Shown: positions 1 to 6,128, numbered from the stretch's first letter. The stretch is 6,715 bases of DNA from Rickettsiales bacterium (GCA_947496905.1 CANMEW010000069.1:1-6715); one strand, 5' to 3'. Notes: a model not told the origin generated them from the letters alone. A program made the numbers and translations.

Positions 1-8
1 GAAGCCGA

Positions 9-27
9 AAAAATGCACCGCATTTTT
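9..27. other. Short hairpin, possible weak terminator
   Basis: AAAAATGC at 9-16 and GCATTTTT at 20-27 are perfectly complementary around a 3-base loop (ACC). The flanking A-run and T-run would give a short U-tract on either strand. The stem has only three G/C pairs (counting from the loop side), so any termination activity would be weak. It could close a gene lying left of the window. Confidence 0.3.
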
Positions 28-66
28 AACTGAGAACGGGCATGAGCGAAGCGAATCCCTAGGCAA

Positions 67-120
67 CAAATTTTTGAGCAGGAAAGCGTACCTTGATGTA
101 CGTGCTCGCGAAAAAATTTG
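67..120. repeat. Interrupted inverted repeat / long hairpin
   Basis: CAAATTTTT (67-75) pairs perfectly with AAAAATTTG (112-120). Further in, AGCA (77-80) pairs with TGCT (103-106) and CGTAC (87-91) with GTACG (98-102), leaving a six-base loop and asymmetric bulges. Three nested complementary blocks in 54 bases are unlikely by chance in non-coding DNA. It may be a dispersed palindromic element or part of one. No second copy exists in this window to confirm that. Confidence 0.45.
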
Positions 121-169
121 GTAACGACAAAATTTCCGGAAAAGATGGTTTTTCAGAGGTTCCTAAAAT

Positions 170-203
170 ATACCCACTTGGCTTCTTCAGCTTAAATGGG
201 TGT
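170..203. repeat. ATACC-type hairpin (possible short relative of the 93-base repeat)
   Basis: ATACCCA (170-176) pairs with TGGGTGT (197-203) with one wobble, and TT (178-179) with AA (194-195) after a mismatch. The stem starts with ATACC, like the long stems of the repeats at 2929-2987 and 6465-6506. The interior ACTTGGCTTCTTC (176-188) matches ACTTGGCATCTTC in the copy at 2929-2987 at 12 of 13 positions. It lacks the GGGGTTCCCC and GCCGC/GCGGC parts of the full elements, so membership in the family is tentative. Confidence 0.3.
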
Positions 204-218
204 AATTACAAATTTGTT

Positions 219-235
219 GCCTTCTTAAAGAAGGC
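219..235. other. Perfect 8-bp hairpin without clear U-tract
   Basis: GCCTTCTT (219-226) and AAGAAGGC (228-235) are exact reverse complements around a single A, so in RNA a 6-7 bp stem with a 3-base loop would form. The downstream sequence on + is CAATTTAAT, a poor U-tract, and on the minus strand it is AACAAATTTG. It could be a weak terminator or a binding site. Its function is not shown by the sequence. Confidence 0.3.
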
Positions 236-347
236 CAATTTAATCACGCGCCTTCCCTTCCGCAAGTAGATAGCAAGCAGCTAGAAACCAAGTCTCACAA
301 AAATAAATCAAAATTATTTGTTCTCGAAATTTCTTCGACGAACGAAT

Positions 348-423
348 GAGCACGTAGCTCAGTCGGTAGAGCACCTGACTTTTAATTAGGTGGTCGTTGG
401 TTCGATTCCAACCGTGCTCACCA
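348..423 (+). tRNA. tRNA-Lys (anticodon UUU)
   Basis: A complete 76-base cloverleaf is visible. The acceptor stem is GAGCACG (348-354) with CGTGCTC (413-419). The D-arm is GCTC...GAGC. The anticodon stem is CCTGA/TTAGG around the loop CTTTTAA, giving anticodon TTT (lysine, reading AAA/AAG). The T-arm is GTTGG-TTCGATT-CCAAC. Discriminator A420 is followed by an encoded CCA (421-423). The gene stands alone on the + strand and converges on the pseudopilin gene, with a strong terminator 17 bases beyond the CCA. An ORF on the opposite strand (240-437) is an antisense artefact of this tRNA. Confidence 0.97.
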
Positions 424-439
424 TCACTCTCATCCAAAC

Positions 440-476
440 AAAAAGGCTGACATCTAACCAGGTGTCAGCCTTTTTT
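440..476. terminator. Bidirectional intrinsic terminator
   Basis: GGCTGACATCT (445-455) pairs with AGGTGTCAGCC (460-470) over 11 bp with one G-T wobble around a 4-base loop (AACC). The stem is flanked by AAAAA (440-444) and TTTTTT (471-476), so each strand has a U-tract after the stem. On + it ends the tRNA-Lys transcript. On the minus strand it lies 11 bases beyond the pseudopilin stop codon and ends that transcription unit. This is a textbook shared terminator between convergent genes. Confidence 0.93.
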
Positions 477-487
477 GTTTAGTAAAC

Positions 488-1441
488 TTATCGCACCTTA
501 ATTCCATATTTTTTCCCCAAATAAGCCTCGACAGATTTACGATCATCACTTTCAAGAACGCGATCATAAATAATCACTTCTGAAATGTAGCCTTTCCATG
601 CCGAGAAAAAACTAGATGAAGAATTGCCGTAATTACCAATGTAGAATCCAGTTGAAATATTGAAGTTAATAGGAGCGCCAACAACGATATTGTTTATACC
701 TGACGGCATATTATTGACGCCATTCGTATAAACTATAACGCTGCCAGAGCTAGAACTGGAGATAGTTATGGTATCAATTTGCGGAGTTGTGTTGATGGGC
801 TCGCCATTAAAGGCGGATTGGCCAGATGAGCTAGCGAAATTGATGTATCTTACGTTGGTTGAAGTTTTGCCATATTCCCAACCCTGATTTGAAGAAAAAT
901 TAGTATTTCCTATTAAGGTAGATTCGGAGCCACTACTAAGACTTTGGTAAACTATGAAAGTTGTAGAAGAGTTGTTTGTCATGGGAATGTTGGAGAGCGT
1001 AAAGCGCTTCGTTGTATTACTTAAGGTAGTATTAACATTAAAACTTGCAGTGGGAATGCCGTTAATACCATCAAGTTTGTAGGTAATTTGAGGAATAGCA
1101 GGAGTGGAATCAGTAGGAAGGTCTACTGGTGATGCTATTGTTCCAGTTTGCGCTGTTGCTGTAAGAGATGAGGATATTTGAGGATTGATGTCTTTCCACT
1201 TAGTGATTGTTGCGCCATCTGCGGCGTCTGCAGCGGGGAAACTTTCTGCCATTGTTGGCTCCAGCCAAAGGGAAAGACCAGGAATTGAACTAACGTCTGA
1301 ACTTTGCGTTAGAGATTTTGCTATATTAAGCTTAGATTCTCTTACTTTGCTGGACGCAGCAGTGATGCCGGCAATCAAAATTCCAATAATTAAAATTACG
1401 ATTGAAAGCTCGATGAGTGAGAAGGCATTAGGTTTAGTCAA
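488..1441 (-). CDS. Type IV pilin-like (pseudopilin) protein with C-terminal LamG-like domain
   Basis: A 317-residue protein. Residues 1-30 form a class III prepilin signal: short basic leader MTKPNA, cleavage expected before F7, then FSLIELSIVILIIGILIAGI with the key glutamate at mature position 5 (E11) and a hydrophobic helix. The -1 residue is alanine rather than the usual glycine. From about residue 53 the sequence resembles a concanavalin A-like (LamG) jelly-roll: SIPGLSLWLEPT at the start, aromatic and Gly-rich strands in the middle, and the typical ending ISEVIIYDRVLESDDRKSVEAYLGKKYGI (residues 286-314). It is rich in Ser, Thr and Asn and has no cysteine. Such proteins are processed by a prepilin peptidase and displayed by type II secretion or type IV pilus-like machines; the lectin-like fold suggests glycan or surface binding. 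The start is TTG at 1441-1439, chosen because GGAG lies 7 bases upstream and the signal begins there. The ligand and the partner machine are unknown. Confidence 0.85.
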   Translation of the reverse strand: MTKPNAFSLIELSIVILIIGILIAGITAASSKVRESKLNIAKSLTQSSDVSSIPGLSLWLEPTMAESFPAADAADGATITKWKDINPQISSSLTATAQTGTIASPVDLPTDSTPAIPQITYKLDGINGIPTASFNVNTTLSNTTKRFTLSNIPMTNNSSTTFIVYQSLSSGSESTLIGNTNFSSNQGWEYGKTSTNVRYINFASSSGQSAFNGEPINTTPQIDTITISSSSSGSVIVYTNGVNNMPSGINNIVVGAPINFNISTGFYIGNYGNSSSSFFSAWKGYISEVIIYDRVLESDDRKSVEAYLGKKYGIKVR

Positions 1442-1448
1442 ATTTAAG

Positions 1449-1452
1449 CTCC
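1449..1452 (-). promoter_or_regulatory. Shine-Dalgarno site deciding the TTG start of the pseudopilin gene
   Basis: GGAG on the minus strand is followed by CTTAAAT and then TTG. The 7-base spacing is ideal, and the TTG begins exactly at the prepilin leader. No ATG or GTG in frame nearby would keep the whole signal. This is the clearest Shine-Dalgarno of the main genes in the window; metE, engB and hslU show none. Confidence 0.7.
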
Positions 1453-1453
1453 G

Positions 1454-1467
1454 TTAAACTAGTTTAA
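1454..1467. other. Perfect 14-base palindrome between hslU and the pseudopilin gene
   Basis: TTAAACTAGTTTAA reads identically on both strands and lies in the 37-base gap between the hslU stop and the TTG start, just upstream of the Shine-Dalgarno. It could be an operator for a dimeric regulator, or chance in AT-rich DNA. Nothing else marks a promoter in the gap. Confidence 0.25.
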
Positions 1468-1478
1468 ATTTGCGACAA

Positions 1479-2843
1479 TTACAAAATGAATTTTGATAAG
1501 TCGGTTTTATTTAAAACCAAATCACCGAGATGTTGATCGACATATTCTTTGCTGACATCAACTACGGAACCATTTTTCATCTCACTCGCTTCGAAACTCA
1601 CATCTTCAAGAATTTTTTCGAGCATCGTGTGTAGGCGGCGAGCGCCGATATTTTCCACCTCTCCGTTCACCTTGAAAGCCACTTTGGCAATCTCCTCAAT
1701 ACCATTTTTGGTGAAATTTAATTTTACATTTTCAACTCCAAGCAGTGCTACATATTGCTTTATGAGACTAGATTCTGGCTCCACCAAAATGCGCACCAAA
1801 TCTTCCTCTGTTAGCGCTTTTAGCTGCACGCGAATTGGAAATCTGCCTTGCAGCTCCGGAAGAAGGTCAGAAGGCTTTGCGGCATGGAATGCTCCAGAGG
1901 CAATGAATAAAATGTGATCTGTCTTGATGATGCCATATTTTGTAGCAACAGAAGTTCCCTCCACCAATGGTAGCAAGTCACGCTGCACACCTTCGCGAGA
2001 GACGTCAGATCCCGATCCTTTTGAATTACCACGAGCGCAAATTTTGTCGATCTCATCGATGAAAACTATTCCATCATTTTCGACTGATTTCATCGCCCTG
2101 TTAATGATTTTATCCTCATCGATCATTTTATTCGACTCTTCTTCGGTAAGCTTTTTTAGAGCGTCTTCAACAATCATGCGCACCTTCTTAGCTTTTTTAT
2201 CTCCAGCAGCCTTTCCCAATATTTCGCTAATGTTAATCATGCCGATTTGCCCACCGGGGACATCAAAGCTAGTAGAAAAGGAGTTAGCTGAATCAGAAAC
2301 TTCGATTTCAATTTCACGGTCATTTAGCTCGCCACTATCCAGCATCTGAGAAAATTTTTCCTTGGTTTCATCAAGAGCATTTTCGCCAACCAATATTTTC
2401 AGAATTCTTTTTTTCGCATACCCTTCCGCCTTGACGTGAACTTCTTTTTTGACCTCTTGCTTGATGGACTTAATCGCCACCTCAACAAGGTCGCGGATGA
2501 TTGAATCAACGTCTCGACCAACGTAACCAACTTCAGTAAATTTTGTAGCCTCAACCTTGATGAATGGAGCATTGGCTAGCTTCGCCAATCGACGCGCAAC
2601 TTCAGTTTTTCCAACGCCAGTGGGTCCGATCATTAAAATATTTTTTGGGACAATTTCTTCACGCAAAGGAGACTCTACCAACTTACGGCGGTAACGATTT
2701 CTAAGTGCGATTGCGACAGCTTTTTTAGCTTCTTTCTGTCCAACGATATAACGATTTAACTCTTCAACAATTTGTTTTGGAGTAAGGTTTTGCGCCAAAT
2801 TTTTTACCGTTGGGACCGGTGTGTTTTTAGAATTTTTTTTCAT
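1479..2843 (-). CDS. hslU: ATP-dependent protease ATPase subunit HslU
   Basis: A 454-residue AAA+ unfoldase, close to the usual family length of about 440-450. It feeds unfolded proteins into the HslV peptidase in the cytoplasm. Visible features in order: N-terminal TPKQIVEELNRYIVGQ (21-36), Walker A GPTGVGKT (73-80), pore-loop GYVG (106-109), the inserted I domain from about residue 112 to 240, Walker B VFIDEID (260-266), ILFIASGAF (311-319) in the sensor-1 region, LPELQGR with the arginine-finger candidate R334, and GARRLHT (400-406) in the sensor-2 region. The C-terminus TDLSKFIL is the conserved tail that docks into HslV, so partnership with HslV should be retained. The ATG at 2843 has no Shine-Dalgarno. 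It lies inside the end of the preceding small ORF, suggesting translational coupling. hslV, normally directly upstream, is absent here. Confidence 0.97.
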   Translation of the reverse strand: MKKNSKNTPVPTVKNLAQNLTPKQIVEELNRYIVGQKEAKKAVAIALRNRYRRKLVESPLREEIVPKNILMIGPTGVGKTEVARRLAKLANAPFIKVEATKFTEVGYVGRDVDSIIRDLVEVAIKSIKQEVKKEVHVKAEGYAKKRILKILVGENALDETKEKFSQMLDSGELNDREIEIEVSDSANSFSTSFDVPGGQIGMINISEILGKAAGDKKAKKVRMIVEDALKKLTEEESNKMIDEDKIINRAMKSVENDGIVFIDEIDKICARGNSKGSGSDVSREGVQRDLLPLVEGTSVATKYGIIKTDHILFIASGAFHAAKPSDLLPELQGRFPIRVQLKALTEEDLVRILVEPESSLIKQYVALLGVENVKLNFTKNGIEEIAKVAFKVNGEVENIGARRLHTMLEKILEDVSFEASEMKNGSVVDVSKEYVDQHLGDLVLNKTDLSKFIL

Positions 2844-3072
2844 TTGATGGTCTTGTTGAGGAAGGAGAAATGAAGGAGAAATATTTTAAACGCCGCATGA
2901 GCGGCGCCCTGCATTTGCGGGGAACCCCATACCGAATCTGATTTAATGTAGACGAAAATAACTTGGCATCTTCGTCGGATTCGGTATAGCCATTGTATGT
3001 AGAGATGTTCAGCAGGAATACCAGTAGCAGAATTGCCAGACTAACAAAAAAAATTGTTAGGATGATCTTCAC
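2827..3072 (-). CDS. Small membrane-anchored protein, C-terminal half made of a palindromic repeat
   Basis: I do not recognise this 81-residue product. The first 27 residues (MKIILTIFFVSLAILLLVFLLN onward) form one hydrophobic membrane segment with a lysine at position 2. From about residue 29 the reading frame runs through the palindromic element at 2891-2987 and its flank, giving a basic low-complexity tail. The start is GTG at 3072-3070, overlapping the engB stop TGA in the sequence GTGA, and the ORF ends 17 bases inside hslU. Both overlaps suggest co-translation in an engB-ORF-hslU string. The likely history is that a short membrane protein gene lost its original 3' part, or gained an in-frame insertion, when the repeat entered. 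It could be a pseudogene fragment. The hydrophobic start and overlapping GTG argue that at least the first part is or was coding. Confidence 0.45.
   Translation of the reverse strand: MKIILTIFFVSLAILLLVFLLNISTYNGYTESDEDAKLFSSTLNQIRYGVPRKCRAPLMRRLKYFSFISPSSTRPSNEKKF
2861..2882. repeat. Tandem 11-base direct repeat upstream of hslU
   Basis: GAAGGAGAAAT occurs twice back to back (2861-2871 and 2872-2882). It lies between the palindromic element and the hslU start. On the transcribed (minus-sense) RNA each copy reads AUUUCUCCUUC, which resembles the anti-Shine-Dalgarno of 16S rRNA rather than a ribosome-binding site. It probably arose by slippage or repeat insertion. No function is evident. Confidence 0.55.
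2891..2987 (-). repeat. Solo copy of the three-hairpin palindromic element
   Basis: Read on the minus strand the element has a long stem ATACCGAATC (2987-2978) with GATTCGGTAT (2938-2929), 10 bp perfect and extendable by four pairs with wobbles. Then comes the palindrome GGGGTTCCCC (2928-2919), a stem formed by the block 2922-2907, and a CGCCGC/GCGGCG stem with loop TCAT (2906-2891). The last three parts align closely with the tandem repeats at 6465-6715, while the long stem differs in sequence yet still pairs. The loop contains a nested GACGAA/TTCGTC pair. It lies inside the small ORF at 2827-3072 and in frame with it, in the leader region of hslU. This resembles the in-gene behaviour of Rickettsia palindromic elements, though sequence membership in those families is untested. 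Confidence 0.8.
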
Positions 3073-3695
3073 AAAACTTCGAGGATTGAAACTATTGCAT
3101 CTTGCAGCTCCATCACACCGTACCCTTTCAGGCTGCTAACCAAGATGATTTCTGGATATGCTGCTGGCCATTTGGCAGATTCGTCCAAAATGTTTTTTCG
3201 TATTTTTTCCACCTCTTCAATTTTTAATTTGTCGGTTTTTGTCAGTACGATTTGAAAGGAAACAGCAAACGCATTTAGCATGTTAATCATGTCTAGATCC
3301 GATTTTTTCAAGCCTTTGACTGGATCGACCAATAAAAATAAACGCTTCAGATTCGGCCTTTTCATTAAATATTCCAAACCGGTTTTTTGCCAATGTTCGA
3401 CATGGTCTGCTCTAGCTTTGGCAAAGCCGTAACCGGGCATGTCGACCAAAATGAAGCCATCTTCAAAGCCGGCGATTTTAAAAAAATTTAACTGACGAGT
3501 TCTGCCAGGAGTTGTGGAAACAATGGCAATTTTTTTACCGACTAAAGCATTGATGAGGCTAGATTTGCCAACATTTGAGGCGCCAGCAAAGGCGATTTCG
3601 GGGAAGTGAAAAGTAGGGATTTGTGAAAAGTTGTGCGCACCAAAAAGAAACTCCGGATCACCATTAAAAATTTTCTTCGCTTCTAATTTTTTCAT
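3069..3695 (-). CDS. engB: Ribosome biogenesis GTP-binding protein EngB (YihA/YsxC)
   Basis: A 208-residue TRAFAC-class GTPase, about the length of E. coli YihA (210). It binds GTP and helps late 50S subunit assembly in the cytoplasm. The GTPase motifs are all present: G1 GASNVGKS (38-45), G2 TTPGRTRQLNFF (61-72), G3 DMPGYGFA (85-92), G4 TKTD (152-155) and G5 SSLK (187-190). The TTPGRT and PGYGFA strings are typical of EngB rather than Era or Der. The start at 3695 (MKKLEAKKIF) gives a normal N-terminus; no Shine-Dalgarno precedes it (CAAAAAATCCAAA). Its stop overlaps the GTG of the next small ORF. It follows metE after 75 bases that hold a strong hairpin, so it may be partly uncoupled from metE. 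Confidence 0.96.
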   Translation of the reverse strand: MKKLEAKKIFNGDPEFLFGAHNFSQIPTFHFPEIAFAGASNVGKSSLINALVGKKIAIVSTTPGRTRQLNFFKIAGFEDGFILVDMPGYGFAKARADHVEHWQKTGLEYLMKRPNLKRLFLLVDPVKGLKKSDLDMINMLNAFAVSFQIVLTKTDKLKIEEVEKIRKNILDESAKWPAAYPEIILVSSLKGYGVMELQDAIVSILEVL

Positions 3696-3730
3696 TTTGG
3701 ATTTTTTGCGGGAGGGACTCAGGCGGAAGG

Positions 3731-3764
3731 ACTCGGAACCCTCCCTAAAAAGAGAGTTCCGAGT
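3731..3764 (-). other. Strong hairpin between metE and engB
   Basis: ACTCGGAAC (3731-3739) and GTTCCGAGT (3756-3764) are exact reverse complements. The inner bases also pair on the minus-strand RNA (TCTCTT with GGGAGG, using wobbles), giving a stem of about 15 bp and a 4-base loop. It starts seven bases after the metE stop. No U-tract follows, so it is not a canonical intrinsic terminator. It may stabilise the metE 3' end, be a processing site, or be an inserted palindrome. An imperfect direct repeat (GGACTCAGG / GGACTCGGA) adjoins it. Confidence 0.6.
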
Positions 3765-3770
3765 TGGGTA

Positions 3771-6056
3771 TTACAAGCTTGCTCTCACAGCTTTGGTTGC
3801 ATCAACCATTAATTGTAAAGCTGCTTTGGTTTCTGGCCAATCGCGAGTTTTTAATCCGCAATCAGGGTTAACCCAGATTTGTTCTGGCTTCAAAACATCC
3901 AAAGCTTTTCTCAAAAGACTTTCTATTTCCTCTTGCTTAGGAACGCGAGGGGAGTGGATGTCGTAGACGCCAGGTCCAATTTCATTTGGATATTTAAAGT
4001 TCACGAAAGCGTTGAGGAGCTCCATTTGTGAGCGTGAAGTTTCGATTGAAATGACATCTGCATCCATGTCAGCAATGGCTTTGATGATGTCGTTAAATTC
4101 AGAATAGCACATGTGAGTGTGAATCTGAGTACGATCTTCAACGCCGGAAGCGGTGATTCTGAAGGCCTCAACCGCCCATTTTAAATATTCATTCCACTTA
4201 CCTTTGCGAATTGGCAGACCTTCGCGCAGAGCAGCTTCGTCAATTTGAATGATTTTAATTCCCGCTTGTTCGAGGTCGCACACTTCGTCACGAATCGCAA
4301 AAGCAATTTGCAAAGCGGTGGTTTTTCTTGGCTGATCATCGCGCACAAAAGACCACTGCAAAATTGTGATTGGCCCAGTAAGCATGCCTTTCATAATTTT
4401 TGAGGTCTGACCTTGTGCATATTTTGCCCATTCCACCGTCATTGCTTTCGGACGAGAAACATCTCCAAAAATAACTGGCGGCTTCACACAGCGCGAGCCG
4501 TAGCTTTGTACCCAGCCATTTTTAGTGAAGAAAAATCCTTTCAGCTGTTCACCGAAATATTCGACCATGTCATTTCTTTCAAACTCACCGTGAACTAGAA
4601 CATCTAACCCGATTTCTTCTTGGAAGCGAATGGTGCGAGTGGTTTCTTCCTGAACAAATTTTTCATATTCAGTAGCGGAAATATTTCCGGCTTTGAAGTC
4701 AGCGCGGAATTTTCTTACTTCTTTAGTTTGTGGAAAAGAGCCGATGGTTGTGGTTGGAAGCAATGGTAGTTGGATGTGATTCGACTGAATTTTTTTGCGT
4801 GAAGCAAAATCACTTTTGCGATTCATTAGAGATTTACTGATTGCGACAACTCTTTCCTTCACATTTTCGTCGTGAATTCTGGTTGAAGTTTTTCTGGCTT
4901 GAAGAGCTTTTCTGTTGGCCTCAAGCGCAGATCCAACTTCAGCTGATCTGTTGTCGGCAGCAGTTGCGATGATCGCAATTTCGGAAAGTTTTTGCGTTGC
5001 AAAAGACAGCCAAGATTTCAATTCAGCATCCAATTTATCCTCGGCAGTTAAGTCGACGGGAGTATGTAACAAGGAGCATGAGGGAGAAATAATTACGCGA
5101 TTTGCTCCAAGTTTTTCTACAGCTTTTTTAGCCACAGAAACGGAGTTCTCAAAATTATTGATCCAAATATTACGACCATCAACAAGGCCGAGAGACAAAG
5201 ACTGTCGCGGTTTCACGAGATCTAAAACTTCAGCGAATTGTTCTGGTGCGCGCACCAAATCAACATGTACTGCGTCAGTATCCAAGCTAAATGCCAACTC
5301 AGCATTATTTCCTAAATTTTCGAAATAAGTCGCGAGGTGAAGCTTAGTTGTACCAGCAAATTTTTTGATTTGTGGATAGGCTTTTGAGTAAGCGCGGATT
5401 GCATCAGTAGATAGATCGGTGACCAAAAATGGCTCGTCAATTTGCACATTTTTCACGCCAATATCTTGCAATTTTTTGAAAAGTTCTCGGTAGGCGAGAA
5501 GTAAGTTATCCAGTAGATCAAGCCTGTCTGATCCATCGATTGTTTTGCCGAGTAGCAAGAAACTAACCGGCCCCAAAACAACTGGACGAGTTTCAATTCC
5601 CAATCTTTTTGCTTCCAAAAATTCGTCAAAAATTTTCGTAGAAGAAAGCTTGAAAGCCTGATCTTTTTTGAATTCGCCAACGATGTAATGGTAGTTGGTG
5701 TCGAACCACTTGGTCATTTCCATCGCAGTAACATCGACTCCGTCACGTTGAGCGCCGCGCGCCATGGCGAAATAAAGATCGAGATCAACATTGCCGTCAG
5801 AAAATTTGAAACGATCCGGAACTGCGCCAAATAAGGCGAGAGTATCTAGAGTTTGGTCGTAAAATGAAAAATCATTCGATGGAATAAAGTTAATCCCAAC
5901 CGCTTTTTGCATTTGCCAATTTTTTACCCTGATCAAAGAGGCTTCTTTTTGAAGATCGGCAATGGATGAAGTTTTTTTCCAATAGCTTTCGACAGCTTTT
6001 TTAAGTTCGCGATTAGCACCAATTCTAGGAAATCCTAGGTTTGCAGTTTTTAGCAT
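3771..6056 (-). CDS. metE: Cobalamin-independent methionine synthase MetE
   Basis: A 761-residue protein (E. coli MetE: 753). It transfers the methyl group of 5-methyltetrahydrofolate (polyglutamate) to homocysteine, the last step of methionine synthesis, in the cytoplasm. The N-terminal half (about 1-320) begins with the conserved NLGFPRIGANRELKKAVE. The C-terminal catalytic half (about 430-755) begins with LPTTTIGSFPQT (433-444). The zinc ligands are all visible: H648 and C650 in IHTHMCYSEF, E672 in ISIETSRSQ and C733 in NPDCGLKTR, each exactly seven higher than the E. coli numbers (641, 643, 665, 726). HGEFERNDMVEYFGE (489-503) is a conserved substrate-site segment. The ATG at 6056 fits the family N-terminus, but no Shine-Dalgarno is seen (AAAATCAAAAAA before it). 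I see no cobalamin or SAM riboswitch that I can name upstream. It implies methionine synthesis without B12. Confidence 0.98.
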   Translation of the reverse strand: MLKTANLGFPRIGANRELKKAVESYWKKTSSIADLQKEASLIRVKNWQMQKAVGINFIPSNDFSFYDQTLDTLALFGAVPDRFKFSDGNVDLDLYFAMARGAQRDGVDVTAMEMTKWFDTNYHYIVGEFKKDQAFKLSSTKIFDEFLEAKRLGIETRPVVLGPVSFLLLGKTIDGSDRLDLLDNLLLAYRELFKKLQDIGVKNVQIDEPFLVTDLSTDAIRAYSKAYPQIKKFAGTTKLHLATYFENLGNNAELAFSLDTDAVHVDLVRAPEQFAEVLDLVKPRQSLSLGLVDGRNIWINNFENSVSVAKKAVEKLGANRVIISPSCSLLHTPVDLTAEDKLDAELKSWLSFATQKLSEIAIIATAADNRSAEVGSALEANRKALQARKTSTRIHDENVKERVVAISKSLMNRKSDFASRKKIQSNHIQLPLLPTTTIGSFPQTKEVRKFRADFKAGNISATEYEKFVQEETTRTIRFQEEIGLDVLVHGEFERNDMVEYFGEQLKGFFFTKNGWVQSYGSRCVKPPVIFGDVSRPKAMTVEWAKYAQGQTSKIMKGMLTGPITILQWSFVRDDQPRKTTALQIAFAIRDEVCDLEQAGIKIIQIDEAALREGLPIRKGKWNEYLKWAVEAFRITASGVEDRTQIHTHMCYSEFNDIIKAIADMDADVISIETSRSQMELLNAFVNFKYPNEIGPGVYDIHSPRVPKQEEIESLLRKALDVLKPEQIWVNPDCGLKTRDWPETKAALQLMVDATKAVRASL

Positions 6057-6128
6057 TTTTTTGATTTTTAAAGTTGTGCAAGGCTTTGCAGCAAAAGAAA
6101 AGGAAGGATGGATATGGAGGGGGTGGCG

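Larger units (their letters stand above)
1..347. other. Gene-free, hairpin-rich region upstream of the tRNA
   Basis: I see no protein-coding gene here. The stretch contains a short hairpin (9-27), a longer interrupted inverted repeat (67-120), a 10-base palindrome TTTCCGGAAA (133-142), an ATACC-type hairpin (170-203) and a perfect 8-bp stem with a one-base spacer (219-235). The density of self-complementary sequence suggests dispersed repeat material or the tail of an upstream transcription unit outside the window. Between 241 and 347 I could not identify a convincing -35/-10 pair for the tRNA. Confidence 0.5.

Noticed and set aside
240..437. 65-residue ORF on the minus strand (GWNRTNDHLIKSQVLYRLSY-type sequence)
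   Set aside because: It is the antisense translation of tRNA-Lys, a well-known spurious ORF type.
1549..1917. Long + strand ORFs inside hslU (1549-1917, 1924-2349)
   Set aside because: They lie antisense to a fully conserved hslU, have no recognisable motif and show Ser/Phe-rich composition typical of reverse-strand shadows.
4915..5328. 137-residue + strand ORF inside metE
   Set aside because: Antisense shadow of conserved MetE sequence; no Shine-Dalgarno or family features.
6025..6038. CTAGGA-AA-TCCTAG inverted repeat
   Set aside because: It falls in the conserved LGFPRIG codons of metE and is best explained by the coding sequence.
3771..6056. Frameshift or truncation in metE
   Set aside because: Length, both halves and all four zinc ligands are intact with a constant offset from E. 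coli numbering.
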